From Methanomassiliicoccus sp. (GTDB lineage: Archaea; Thermoplasmatota; Thermoplasmata; Methanomassiliicoccales; Methanomassiliicoccaceae): 48,265 nucleotides of DNA. Positions within the stretch are counted from its first letter, which is position 1. Each line of letters begins with the position of its first letter. The stretch lies in the NCBI GenBank assembly GCA_018262895.1, contig JADFDJ010000016.1, positions 1 to 48,265 on the forward strand, written 5' to 3'. Made by a program: the position numbers and the translations under genes. This document shows positions 40,109 to 48,244 of this stretch, piece by piece. The notes beneath the pieces are model-generated. The model was given only the letters and a program-made list of their open reading frames with translations. It was not told where the DNA came from and made no database searches.

Positions 40109-42031
40109 ATGGAAGTCCTCGCTCCAGCCGGGTCCAAGGAGACGTTCAAGGCCGCCCTGGCCGGGGGCGCCGATGCCATATACCTGGGAGGGAAGCTTTT
40201 CGGAGCCAGGCGGTTCGCGCACAACTTCTCCGACGATGAGCTGAAGGCAGCGGTGGACATGGCCCACGGTCGAGGGGTGAAGGTGTATGTCACCGTGAAC
40301 ACCCTCATCAAGGAGCGTGAGCTCGGCCTCGCCAACAGTTACCTCGACCTCCTGGACCGCATCGGCGCGGATGCGGTGATCGTGCAGGACCGTGGCCTGG
40401 TCCAGCTCATAAAGGAGCGCTACGGCCTTGATGTCCATGCCTCCACGCAGATGGGGGTACACTCACCGGAGGACGCCCTGTGGGCCCAGAGGCAGGGGAT
40501 CTCAAGAGCGATACTGTCCCGTGAGCTGACCCTCTCGGAGATCGCGCGCATCGCCACCTCCACCACCATCGGCCTGGAGGTGTTCGTCCACGGCGCGCTG
40601 TGCTATGCGTTCTCGGGCCAATGCCTCTTCTCTTCCATCCTGGGAGGCCGCTCGGGGAACCGGGGGATGTGCGCCCAGCCGTGCCGAAAGCGCTACACAT
40701 TAGGCCCCCTGTCCGGTTATCTGCTGTCGACCGCCGACCTGTTCTCGATCGAGGCCCTCCCCCGGCTCATGGAGATCGGGGTGGAGGCCGTGAAGATCGA
40801 GGGACGCCTGCGGTCCCCGGTATACGTGTACCTGGCCACGAAGACATACAAGGCTGCGGTCCAGAGGGCGGAGAGGGGAGAGGAGATCCTCATGACGCCA
40901 AGGGAGAGGGAGATGCTCTCGGTAGCGTTCAATCGCGGCTTCAGTCCAGGGTATCTGCTCACCACCGATGTCATGCAGCGTTCCTATCCCGACTCCCGGG
41001 GCCTGCTGCTGGGACGAGCGAGGTCCGAGGGCCGTAGGGTGAGGGTAAGGGGTGAGCTGGAGGAGGGAGACGGAATAACCTTCTACCGCGGCGACGAGAA
41101 GATCGGAGGATTCGAGGTCCGCTCCCCCATCAGGGAGGGAGATGTCCGCGTCCTCCCCTCCCCGTACCGGCTGGAGATGGGTGATTACACGGCCTACAAG
41201 ACGAAGGACCGGGAGTTCGCGGCCATCGAGGCCGAGATAAATGAGGTCCCCTTCCCCTCATCGCACGTGCAGAGGAGGGAGGTCGCCCTTCCACTGAAGG
41301 AGATGCCACGCAGGTCTCGCCAAGGGGAGCTCTCGTTCTACGTCTCGTCCATCCCCGCCCTGAAGGAGGTTCTGCCGCATGCCAAGAGGGTGTACTTCGA
41401 CCTGGGGCCGCATACCGAAGAGGCCCTAGCGGAGTGCCGGTCCTCCTCCGTGGAGTGCGTGGTGAACCTGCCGCGGATCACCCCCTCCATCCCCGCGGTT
41501 CCTGAAGCCCCCATCATGGTCAACTCCCCCGGTCAGTCCATGGCGTTCCCCGAACGTGCGGTCTACGGTTCCTACTTCATGAACATGTTCAACTCTCTGA
41601 ACCGACCGCAGCTGTACCAGTATACGCTGTCCGTGGAGCTCTCCCGGGACGATATGTGGGACCTCACCCGCCACTATCAGGGTCGTTTGGAGGTCATGGT
41701 CTTCGGGAGGTTGGAGCTCATGGTGACCCGCGACCCTACATTGGCGGAGGGGACCCTGGTGGACGAGAGGGGGGCAAGGTTCCCGGTGATCCGGGACCAC
41801 CAGGGGTACGCTCACATACTGAACTCGGCGGACCTCTTCCTGCTGGACCACCTTGATGAGCTGGAGCGCATGGGCATCGATTCCTATGGCATCGACCTCC
41901 GGAACCGACCTCCGGACCTGTGCTCTATCGTGGCCAGGGCATTCTCACGGCGGGACCTCCGTCAGAAGGACAGGATCAAGCGCCGTGTAGGGGGCATCAC
42001 TGCCGGGCATTTCCTGAGGGGCGTGCAGTAG
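40109..42031 (+). CDS. U32-family peptidase/RNA hydroxylase-like protein
   Basis: A 640-residue member of the U32 family. The N-terminal barrel opens with MEVLAPAGSKETFKAALAGG and VYLGG-like IYLGGKLFGARRFAHNF. The family signature is at about 155-190 (EVFVHGALCYAFSGQC, then LGGRSGNRGMCAQPCR), including the conserved cysteines that may hold an iron-sulfur cluster. Bacterial relatives (RlhA, TrhP) hydroxylate rRNA or tRNA, which argues against a simple protease role. The extra C-terminal region (about 300-640) is like that of long U32 proteins. A TATA-like ATTAAATCC near 40078-40086 is centred 27 bp before the ATG, so it may be leaderless. Pilin-like genes follow in the same direction. Confidence 0.9.
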   Translation: MEVLAPAGSKETFKAALAGGADAIYLGGKLFGARRFAHNFSDDELKAAVDMAHGRGVKVYVTVNTLIKERELGLANSYLDLLDRIGADAVIVQDRGLVQLIKERYGLDVHASTQMGVHSPEDALWAQRQGISRAILSRELTLSEIARIATSTTIGLEVFVHGALCYAFSGQCLFSSILGGRSGNRGMCAQPCRKRYTLGPLSGYLLSTADLFSIEALPRLMEIGVEAVKIEGRLRSPVYVYLATKTYKAAVQRAERGEEILMTPREREMLSVAFNRGFSPGYLLTTDVMQRSYPDSRGLLLGRARSEGRRVRVRGELEEGDGITFYRGDEKIGGFEVRSPIREGDVRVLPSPYRLEMGDYTAYKTKDREFAAIEAEINEVPFPSSHVQRREVALPLKEMPRRSRQGELSFYVSSIPALKEVLPHAKRVYFDLGPHTEEALAECRSSSVECVVNLPRITPSIPAVPEAPIMVNSPGQSMAFPERAVYGSYFMNMFNSLNRPQLYQYTLSVELSRDDMWDLTRHYQGRLEVMVFGRLELMVTRDPTLAEGTLVDERGARFPVIRDHQGYAHILNSADLFLLDHLDELERMGIDSYGIDLRNRPPDLCSIVARAFSRRDLRQKDRIKRRVGGITAGHFLRGVQ

Positions 42032-42081
42032 TCGGCTAACTGTAGTGCATAAGGATTCGGTTCGTAGGTAGTTCTCATAGC

Positions 42082-42555
42082 ATGCACCGCAAGGGAGAGG
42101 ACGATGTGAGGTTGATACGAAGACCCTCTCTTCGTTACGATCGTGACGGGATCGGGGGCTTCTTCGAGGCAATAATGGCGCTGACCATCGTGACCTCGGG
42201 CGTGCTGCTCCTCACCCTGTCCATGACCCTCCTCTCCGTGGACGATGGTGACGGCAGTGAGGACCTGGACCTCCGCTGCGAGTCCGTGCTGGACTCCATC
42301 CTGAAGAATCCCGCCTGGTCACGGGGAAGCATGATCCTCGACCAAAGGGGCCTGGCACGGGCGGACTGGACGTCCTTTTTGGAGGAAGGGGGGGCCAAGA
42401 TCATGCTGACCTACCCTGACGGCACCACGCACGTCCTGCACCAGCAGGGTAACATCACGGACGGGGAGAGGAGCAGCCGCAGCGCGCCCGTGAACATATT
42501 CTTCAATCAGGCGGACGTGAGGGCCGCACTCATCACGGTCTGGGTGTGGGCATGA
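42082..42555 (+). CDS. pilin-like protein 1
   Basis: A 157-residue protein with a short basic leader, a Gly-rich turn (DGIGGFF), and a hydrophobic helix (EAIMALTIVTSGVLLLTLS, about 29-47) followed by a soluble domain. This is the shape of archaeal type IV pilin-like proteins cut by a prepilin peptidase. The acidic E29 near the start of the helix fits the role of Glu+5. A GTG at 42106 with GGGAGAGG before it is an alternative start. Its stop overlaps the next gene (ATGA), which has the same layout. With the pilus ATPase and platform nearby, it is a candidate substrate of that system. Confidence 0.68.
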   Translation: MHRKGEDDVRLIRRPSLRYDRDGIGGFFEAIMALTIVTSGVLLLTLSMTLLSVDDGDGSEDLDLRCESVLDSILKNPAWSRGSMILDQRGLARADWTSFLEEGGAKIMLTYPDGTTHVLHQQGNITDGERSSRSAPVNIFFNQADVRAALITVWVWA

Positions 42556-42995
42556 AAGGGTGCAAGCAGGGTATGGCAGGCATATTCGATGCCTTCGTGT
42601 TCCTGGCCATTGCCTCCCTGGTTTCGGTCTCCATGCTCACGGCCTTCGCTGCCCCCTCCCCGCTGGAGGAGGAGAGGCAGCAAAGGGTCGAGGACTCCCT
42701 CACCGTCCTGCTGCGCACCACGGTTAAGGATGCTGACGGCAACGCCCGAGCCCTACAAGACCTTCTCCTCACCGGCAGAGGCGCGGACGACGGAACGGAA
42801 GAGGAGATAGCCCTGACGCTGGAGCTGCTTCTGCCGGGATGGGAATGGACGTGGTCGGCACGGCGCTCGGGCATTGAGATCGCCGTCGTGTCCACCAGCG
42901 CTGTCGTTCCCGAGGGCACGGTGTACTGCTCCATCGTCCGGGAAACGCTCCAGGGTGAGGTGGTGGAGTACCGCCTGGAGGCATGGCTCACTTAG
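42552..42995 (+). CDS. pilin-like protein 2
   Basis: A 147-residue protein. The N terminus (MKGCKQGMAGIFDAFVFLA) has a basic/polar leader, a Gly before the helix, and an acidic residue (D) near its start, with a hydrophobic helix to about residue 35. The rest is acidic and mixed alpha/beta. The ATG at 42552 overlaps the stop of pilin-like protein 1, so they are translationally coupled and may form a pair in one filament. A GTG at 42546 is also in frame. Homology to a named pilin is not evident. Confidence 0.65.
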   Translation: MKGCKQGMAGIFDAFVFLAIASLVSVSMLTAFAAPSPLEEERQQRVEDSLTVLLRTTVKDADGNARALQDLLLTGRGADDGTEEEIALTLELLLPGWEWTWSARRSGIEIAVVSTSAVVPEGTVYCSIVRETLQGEVVEYRLEAWLT

Positions 42996-43180
42996 TACGC
43001 AAGCGAGGCTACCTTACCTTCTAACAATAACTCCTCCATGCAATTACCTGAGATGAGCAAGGGAGCCGACATAACAGAAGCTGAGGCTTAGGCGACATTC
43101 TTTCCCGTTGGCCTTCCTAAACCTGGACGGTCCGCACGTAGAGTATGATGGAGTGGACCTCGAGAAAGGCTCCCAGGGCA

Positions 43181-43204
43181 TCCGCGGACCCGGAGGTCCG
43201 TGGA
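43181..43204 (+). other. stem-loop, 10 bp with 4 nt loop
   Basis: TCCGCGGACC and GGTCCGTGGA pair around CGGA with one G-U pair on the plus strand. It lies in the 228 bp gap between pilin-like protein 2 and the converging apgM gene. No T tract follows, so it is not a clear terminator. The rest of the gap has no supported gene, apart from a 34-codon frame at 43108-43212. Confidence 0.35.
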
Positions 43205-43223
43205 CGATATAGGGGAAGAGGTT

Positions 43224-44456
43224 TCAGGCCCCGAACTTCTCGGAGCGGTCCGCACGATCATAGAGGATGGGCATCAGGTCCTTACCCCTGATACGTCCCA
43301 GCGCGCCCTTGGCGCAGGAGACCTCGTCGTAGCTCTGCACGCCGTCCTTTATGCTGGTCTCCGAGTAGATGGTCAGGGGCACGGGGTCGCCTGAGTGGTC
43401 GAACCGGCTAACGGGGGTGCAGTGGTCGGCGCAGAATGCGATGACCGCCCCTTCCGGCAGGCCTTCGCGCAGCACCTTGGCCATGCCGTCGAGGCGCTCG
43501 ATGATCTCGACCTTGCGGCGGGCATCCCCATCATGGGACACCACGTCCGAGGCCTTGATGTTCATGAGGACGAAGTCCTTCCGCTCCAGCTCCTTCAGGG
43601 CTATGCGGGCCTTGGCCACCATATCGGTGCTCGTCCCTCCGGAACCTTTTGGCACATCCACGATCTCCAGACCGACCACCCGGCCAATGCCCTTTATGAG
43701 GGACACACCGGCCACACATGACCCCTTCATGCCGTAGCGCTTCTCGAATGGCTCGATGTCCGGGAAAGGACCTCCACCGCGTGGAAGCAGAATGTTCCCC
43801 GGCAGCAACCCTTGTTCCCTTCTCCGTATGTTCACAGGGTGGGCATCGAGGATCTCGAAGGACCTCTTCACGAACTCGTTGACCGCGTCCGCCGTCCTCT
43901 GGGCCTCTGGTACCAATGGCCTGCTCAGCTGCACCTTGGTTATGGCGTGGGGATCGGCGTCGGTGACGTGGGGGTCCAGGCCCTCACCGCGTAGGAGGAG
44001 GACGGCACGGTGCTCGGTGGCGTCCTTGACGACGGCCTCGATCCCGGCGACCTTCAGCCCTTCCAGGGCCTTCACCAGCTCGGTTGTGTCAGGTTCCTTT
44101 ATGCGCCCCGCACGGCGGTCCATGACGTTCATCTTCTGGTCAACCGTGGCGAAGTTGCATCTGAAAGCAATGTCTCCCTTCCTTCCGATAAGCCCGACCC
44201 CGGCGGCCTCGAAGGGCCCGCGGCCGGTGTACACCTCGTAGGGATCATACCCGAGGAGCGCCAGATGGGAGGTGTCCGATCCTGGGCGGATCCCCGGACC
44301 GATGACGTCCATGGACCCGGACGTTCCGTTCTGCGCGAACCAGTCAAGGTTCGGTTTCTTCGCGACCTGCAATGGGGTCTTGTAGCCAAGCTCCTTCACC
44401 GCACGGTCCCCCAGACCGTCCATTACGACGATCATTATCTTCTTGCCCGCTTCCAT
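43224..44456 (-). CDS. apgM: archaeal phosphoglycerate mutase ApgM (cofactor-independent)
   Basis: This enzyme interconverts 3- and 2-phosphoglycerate in glycolysis and gluconeogenesis, belonging to the alkaline phosphatase superfamily. The 410-residue length is normal. Metal-binding D13 (MDGLGD), the probable nucleophile S60 in RPGSDTSHLALLGYDP, and the later metal motifs NIKASDVVSHDGD and FCADHCTP are present. It has GAGGAGAT just before the ATG and a TATA-like stretch at about 44483-44494. No neighbours belong to glycolysis. Confidence 0.95.
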   Translation of the reverse strand: MEAGKKIMIVVMDGLGDRAVKELGYKTPLQVAKKPNLDWFAQNGTSGSMDVIGPGIRPGSDTSHLALLGYDPYEVYTGRGPFEAAGVGLIGRKGDIAFRCNFATVDQKMNVMDRRAGRIKEPDTTELVKALEGLKVAGIEAVVKDATEHRAVLLLRGEGLDPHVTDADPHAITKVQLSRPLVPEAQRTADAVNEFVKRSFEILDAHPVNIRRREQGLLPGNILLPRGGGPFPDIEPFEKRYGMKGSCVAGVSLIKGIGRVVGLEIVDVPKGSGGTSTDMVAKARIALKELERKDFVLMNIKASDVVSHDGDARRKVEIIERLDGMAKVLREGLPEGAVIAFCADHCTPVSRFDHSGDPVPLTIYSETSIKDGVQSYDEVSCAKGALGRIRGKDLMPILYDRADRSEKFGA

Positions 44457-44512
44457 CTTATCTCCTCGGGTTTATGCATGAACGATATAAAAAAAGGTAT
44501 ATGGTGTGGTGC

Positions 44513-44890
44513 TCAGGCAGCGGACCTGGACCACACGTCCTCGGGAAGGGTTTCGTAAAGGCCCGCCTCGATACGGGAATCCTCTGAGGGCGAGACCGCG
44601 TACTGGATAATGCGCTCGGTGTTCAGGTCCCAGTAGAACACCCTCCATATCCTGCCTGAAGGCAGCAAAGCCTCCTCCCAGTGTGTTGTCAGTATCTGCA
44701 TGTCCTGCAGGAAGTAGAACGTCCTGCGGTCATCGTGGTCCAGGACGTTATCAATGATCTCATCACCGAAACCGAAGTAGTTAAGGACCCTGAAGGCCAG
44801 GTCCTGAGCGACATCCTGTGAAACCTCCAATCTGTTCTTGATCGCGCTGGTCAATATCTCATGTGTTACAATCTGTCTTACTGTGCCCAT
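44513..44890 (-). CDS. conserved-looking small protein, unrecognised
   Basis: A 125-residue cytoplasmic protein. The N-terminal half is helical (HEILTSAIKNRLEVSQDVAQDL); the centre contains an acidic stretch (DEIIDNVLDHDDRRTFYFLQDM), and the C-terminal half is rich in aromatic residues (GRIWRVFYWDLN). No family is assigned with confidence. TATA-like TATATAAT at 44926-44932 lies 36-42 bp upstream of the ATG and is flanked by an inverted repeat. It is upstream of apgM in the same direction, separated by 56 bp with a second TATA box. Confidence 0.72.
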   Translation of the reverse strand: MGTVRQIVTHEILTSAIKNRLEVSQDVAQDLAFRVLNYFGFGDEIIDNVLDHDDRRTFYFLQDMQILTTHWEEALLPSGRIWRVFYWDLNTERIIQYAVSPSEDSRIEAGLYETLPEDVWSRSAA

Positions 44891-44918
44891 CTCCTCACTC
44901 TCATAGGTAATCTGTTTG

Positions 44919-44939
44919 CACTACTATATAATGATAGTG
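44919..44939. promoter_or_regulatory. inverted repeat flanking a TATA box
   Basis: CACTA and TAGTG form the ends of an imperfect inverted repeat surrounding the TATA-like box of the gene at 44513-44890. A repressor bound here would block TBP. It is short and could be chance. Confidence 0.3.
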
Positions 44940-45015
44940 AATAATTCGTCCTAAAAAAAGTTGTTTCTCATGCTGTCCAGTGGTCGATGAAAAGGGAGAT
45001 AGGCGAGGGATATCG

Positions 45016-46068
45016 TCAGATGATGATGTCCCCGTCCCTCAGGATCTGTGCGTCATCCACCCAGATCGATGGGCTCTTGACAAGGCAGTCCTGATGTATG
45101 AGGGCGGGCCCGTCGTTGTCATAGTTGAAGCCTATCGCGAAGTGGCAGGTCTTGCCCACCTTCTCATCCTCCAGCATGTTGTTGACCATCTTGGCCTTGT
45201 AGTTGATGCCTATGCCCAGCTCTCCGATGTTGCGGGCGTTGCGCTCCTCCGCCACCAGCCCGTTCTCGCGCGCCCTCTTCTCCCCGCTCTTGATCACGGC
45301 CAGAAGAGCTTCGGCGTCCTGGCCGCCGCTCACCTCGGAGATGTAGCCGTCCTTGAAGTCGACCCTCACCGGCTCCCTGGGCTGCACGCATCTGGGAATG
45401 AGGTCAAGGGTCCCATCGTACACGATGGTCCCCTTGGTCGATCCCACGACAGGAGACACGTAAACCTCTCCGCAGGGGATGTTGCCGCCGCTGCCTGGCA
45501 GGCGGAAATCGCCATCATCGGCGAAGGCCTTCCGGCCCTCGATGGAAATGGTTACGTCCGTACCCGCGGGGGAGGTGACGTGCACCTTTTTCCCAGCGTC
45601 AATGACCCTCTTCAGCTTGGCGGCGTTGGCCCTCATCTCCGCGTAGTCCAGGACCACGCAGCGCTCGAAGGTGTCCCTTGTCAGGGAGGGGGACCAGAAG
45701 GAGCGCATCCTCCTCTCTCCCATGAGGTAGTACTGTATGTGGTCATAGCGCTTGCCATCATGGCCGATGTAGCCTATCTTCTGGCCATAGGGGTCCTTCC
45801 CGGTCTTGAAGTGCGGCACGGATATGAATATGTCCGGGCACTCGCGGATCGCGGCCAGGACCGCGTGCTCGGCGAACTGCAGGATGGTCTTCGGCTCCTG
45901 GACCATCATCACCGGTCTGCCCCCCAGGGCCTTCGTCTGATCGAACAGCGCCCTGGAGATGTCGAAGGCATCCCCTTCGAAGTTGGTCGCTATCAGGACT
46001 TCCTCCCCTGTTCTTAGCCCCATCACGTCGCGCATGGCCACCAAGGCCGCCTCTTCAATGCTGGACAT
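45016..46068 (-). CDS. aminopeptidase, M29-like
   Basis: A 350-residue metallo-aminopeptidase of the AmpS/M29 type. The N-terminal domain begins SSIEEAALVAMRDVMGLRTGEEVLI. Metal-binding residues of the C-terminal domain are seen in order: GGNIPCGEVYVSP, RNIGELGIGIN, KTCHFAIGFNYDNDG, LIHQDCLV and PSIWVD. In this family two glutamates, two histidines, a tyrosine and an aspartate bind two divalent metals. GGAGGT lies 9 nt before the ATG, and a TATA-like ATATTATATG at 46109-46118 is farther up. It probably completes the breakdown of peptides released by the proteasome, which is also encoded here. Confidence 0.9.
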   Translation of the reverse strand: MSSIEEAALVAMRDVMGLRTGEEVLIATNFEGDAFDISRALFDQTKALGGRPVMMVQEPKTILQFAEHAVLAAIRECPDIFISVPHFKTGKDPYGQKIGYIGHDGKRYDHIQYYLMGERRMRSFWSPSLTRDTFERCVVLDYAEMRANAAKLKRVIDAGKKVHVTSPAGTDVTISIEGRKAFADDGDFRLPGSGGNIPCGEVYVSPVVGSTKGTIVYDGTLDLIPRCVQPREPVRVDFKDGYISEVSGGQDAEALLAVIKSGEKRARENGLVAEERNARNIGELGIGINYKAKMVNNMLEDEKVGKTCHFAIGFNYDNDGPALIHQDCLVKSPSIWVDDAQILRDGDIII

Positions 46069-46216
46069 TCAAAAGACCTCCGCTATGCTCGGGCATCTGG
46101 GACCGACTTGAACATATAATATGGTTGTGAGGTGTGATCAATATCAAGGAGAACATTTACTGTCAAAGAACGTATTGGAAAAAGAGGGAAGTAGTTTAGT
46201 TCGAAAAGGTCCTGGT

Positions 46217-46393
46217 TTAGAACCTTCTCTCACTTCGTGCCGGCTTGTGCTTCTGGTAGCATTCCCTGCAGTAGACCGGCCTTCCCTCAGTCGGCTTGAA
46301 TGGGACCTGGGTCTCGGCTCCACAATCGGAGCACTTCGCTGGATGCATTTCACGGGGCTCGTCGCGTCTATATCCGCCTCTTCTGTCGTTCAT
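46217..46393 (-). CDS. small zinc-ribbon protein
   Basis: A 58-residue protein with two cysteine knuckles (CSDC and CREC) spaced as in small archaeal zinc-ribbon proteins, preceded by a basic arm (NDRRGGYRRDEPREM) and followed by a basic tail. It probably binds nucleic acid or ribosomes, but that is inference. ATG at 46393 is taken as start; GTG at 46414 is in frame and possible. TATA-like ATTTTATAC at 46461-46469 would give a leader of about 30-45 nt. Confidence 0.75.
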   Translation of the reverse strand: MNDRRGGYRRDEPREMHPAKCSDCGAETQVPFKPTEGRPVYCRECYQKHKPARSERRF

Positions 46394-46570
46394 ACGATTA
46401 CCTACTGTTGTCACACCTGTTTGTTCAGAACAAGTGCTAACTCTCTCAATTCATATTCTGGTATAAAATAACGCGTATTGGGATAACCGAACAATCAGAT
46501 GGTAATATCTCATGATAATCAGGAACGACGGCGACCTGCCTGTAGGGGCAGATCGGCAGCCTTGATAACC

Positions 46571-46579
46571 TTTATATCT
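46571..46579 (+). promoter_or_regulatory. TATA box of small secreted protein gene
   Basis: TTTATATCT is centred 28 bp before the ATG at 46603 and no ribosome binding site follows, so the gene is probably leaderless. Confidence 0.6.
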
Positions 46580-46602
46580 GAAACTTCTCATCCCTTCTTC
46601 CC

Positions 46603-46836
46603 ATGAAGAAGAACACTCTGTTGGTCCTTGCGGTGATCCTCATCCCCATCATCATCATGGGGTCCTTGGCCATGGCTGGGGCCAGCAACTACCCGCAGCA
46701 TGAAGAGGAGACCGAGGGCACCGGGTCAGAAGATAACACAACGGAGGGTTTGGAGATCATCGTGCCGATAGAGAGCATCAACTCCTTGGCACCCATGACG
46801 TTCGATGCCGTCGAACTCGAACGCATGACATTGTGA
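46603..46836 (+). CDS. small membrane-anchored or secreted protein
   Basis: A 77-residue protein. MKKNTLLVLAVILIPIIIMG is a basic start and hydrophobic helix, acting as signal peptide or anchor. The remaining 50 residues are acidic (EEETEGTGSEDNTTEG) with one sequon and a small hydrophobic C-terminal part. No family is recognised. A TATA box at 46571-46579 supports the start. Confidence 0.6.
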   Translation: MKKNTLLVLAVILIPIIIMGSLAMAGASNYPQHEEETEGTGSEDNTTEGLEIIVPIESINSLAPMTFDAVELERMTL

Positions 46837-47526
46837 TCTAAACCACTTTCGTCTTTTACATTCCATTCTGGTTCTTAATGTTCTGCAACGGCTATGCTAT
46901 ATTTTGCACACTGACCACATTTAGTGATCGGTGAGGGACCGCGTCCACTTCACGGAGATGATAAATGCCCTGGCCCAGTGGGTCCTGGGACCAAAAAACG
47001 GCTATCCCTTGGTCCGGGAGAGCTTGGGTTCACTGGTCATGACTATCCTGACCCTCTTGCCTGGAGGGACGTCGATGACCACCTCGTCCTTTATGCTTCT
47101 TTCTGAGACTTCCTTCTCCTTCCGAACGTTCTTGTTCATCTTTAGCATCTTCTCGCTCGGCTCGTCAAGCAATACAATGCTTAGACGCCGGGGTTCATCC
47201 GATGCTGCCAGTATTAGTTCTCCCAATGAGATCACCCGATGCGGATATGACTATGCCTGTTCACAGGGCCCGGGGACTGTAAGTGGTTATCACTCATCTA
47301 TCCTTCGCCTAAGGAGCAAGCAGACGGCCCTTCCACCGTGTACCCTATCACGCACTATGGGAAATTAGTTTCTGCTGTCCCCCTCGCTTCGAAGGCACAA
47401 ACCGTATTGGTTAGCGTAGCACGAATCCGTTTGATCGCATGTCGAGATCGAATCCTTAGACACTACACCAGTCTAGCATGTTATATCAATATATAATTGA
47501 CCTCTGTTCTCTTCTTGAGGAAAAAC
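46837..47526. other. low-information intergenic region
   Basis: Apart from the doubtful frame at 47002-47235, this 690 bp stretch shows no gene. A TATA-like CTATATTTTG near 46897 faces right, about 28 bp before a GTG at 46931 that begins the doubtful plus-strand frame. The part 47236-47480 has small imperfect repeats only. No tRNA cloverleaf was found. TATA-like AATATATAA (47488-47496) precedes the next gene. Confidence 0.4.
47002..47235 (-). CDS. possible small protein, unrecognised
   Basis: A 77-codon frame from GTG at 47235. The composition is protein-like, with a charged centre (KMNKNVRKEKEVSERSIKDE) and a beta-like end (VVIDVPPGKRVRIVMTSEP). A stop codon lies six codons upstream, so no other start exists. 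No TATA box or ribosome binding site is clear. A longer frame on the other strand (46931-47368) is Ser/Leu-rich and looks like a shadow. It may be a gene or a remnant. Confidence 0.35.
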   Translation of the reverse strand: MISLGELILAASDEPRRLSIVLLDEPSEKMLKMNKNVRKEKEVSERSIKDEVVIDVPPGKRVRIVMTSEPKLSRTKG

Positions 47527-48183
47527 ATGGACGGGACAAATCAGCCATCGATCCCTAAGAAGGGACCATCGAAGATGTTGTTGGTGGGTATCGTCGTCGC
47601 TGTGGTGGCCATAGCGGCGATCGCTGGGGGCTTGGTGCTCCTCAACAACAACGACGGGACAGGCGATACGAACGGTAACAACAACAATAACAACGGCACT
47701 GGTACCACCTACGAGCTCCAGAACGGCCAGTATATGGTCATGGACACGGACTCCAACTTTGGTGGAATGGCCTTCAATAGCACCACCAGATGGGAGGTCT
47801 CAAACGTAACGTCCACCGGATATGACGTGACCCTGACCACCTACAGCAGCATGACCCAGCAGACAACTTCCTTCACCTTCCATGGCGACTACAACACCAC
47901 CCTTGGATCAAGCGAGGATGTGTCCGTTGAGGATATGGCAACGAAGGTCGGGACCGAGCAGCTGGCAACAGCCTTTGGCACAAAGAACGTAGACCATTAT
48001 CGTAACACCACCGTCGATGGGACTGCGACCACCACCATAGATTACTACATCGGGGCGGAGACCCCTGCGATGTACAAGATGGTCATGAACATAACAGATA
48101 CTGAAGACCCCGACTCCACCGGGACCCTGACCACAGTAATCTCAGACACCAACATCGATGCGATAAGGAACGGAAACGACTGA
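47527..48183 (+). CDS. membrane-anchored, Asn/Thr-rich surface protein
   Basis: A 218-residue protein. A short cytoplasmic start, a membrane helix (about 18-40, LLVGIVVAVVAIAAIAGGLVL) and a poly-Asn/Gly linker (NGNNNNNNGTG) lead to an outer domain rich in Thr, Ser and Asn with many N-glycosylation sequons (NST, NVT, NTT, NIT). No family is recognised. GAGG lies 8 nt before the ATG at 47527 and a TATA-like box is about 35 bp upstream; an in-frame upstream ATG at 47497 is too close to that box. It is probably an S-layer-associated or cell-surface protein. Confidence 0.78.
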   Translation: MDGTNQPSIPKKGPSKMLLVGIVVAVVAIAAIAGGLVLLNNNDGTGDTNGNNNNNNGTGTTYELQNGQYMVMDTDSNFGGMAFNSTTRWEVSNVTSTGYDVTLTTYSSMTQQTTSFTFHGDYNTTLGSSEDVSVEDMATKVGTEQLATAFGTKNVDHYRNTTVDGTATTTIDYYIGAETPAMYKMVMNITDTEDPDSTGTLTTVISDTNIDAIRNGND

Positions 48184-48206
48184 TGGCCAAACCTCTATGA
48201 TAAAAT

Positions 48207-48244
48207 GAGGCCTCCCGGCCTCTCCCTTATCATCTTTTTATTTC
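48207..48244 (+). terminator. hairpin followed by T-rich tract
   Basis: GAGGCC and GGCCTC pair around TCCC (48207-48222), and a T-rich run (CATCTTTTTATTT) follows. It lies 24 nt after the stop of the surface protein, so it is the likely end of that transcript. Confidence 0.65.

Noticed and set aside
46931-47368. 145-codon plus-strand frame with a TATA-like box about 28 bp before its GTG
   Set aside because: The middle is Ser/Phe/Leu-rich, as expected for antisense of the charged 77-codon minus-strand frame; no domain is seen. Not excluded, but not supported.
47236-47480. Possible tRNA, because of a GATCGAATCC-like T-arm sequence
   Set aside because: No acceptor stem or D-arm and anticodon arm can be paired around it.
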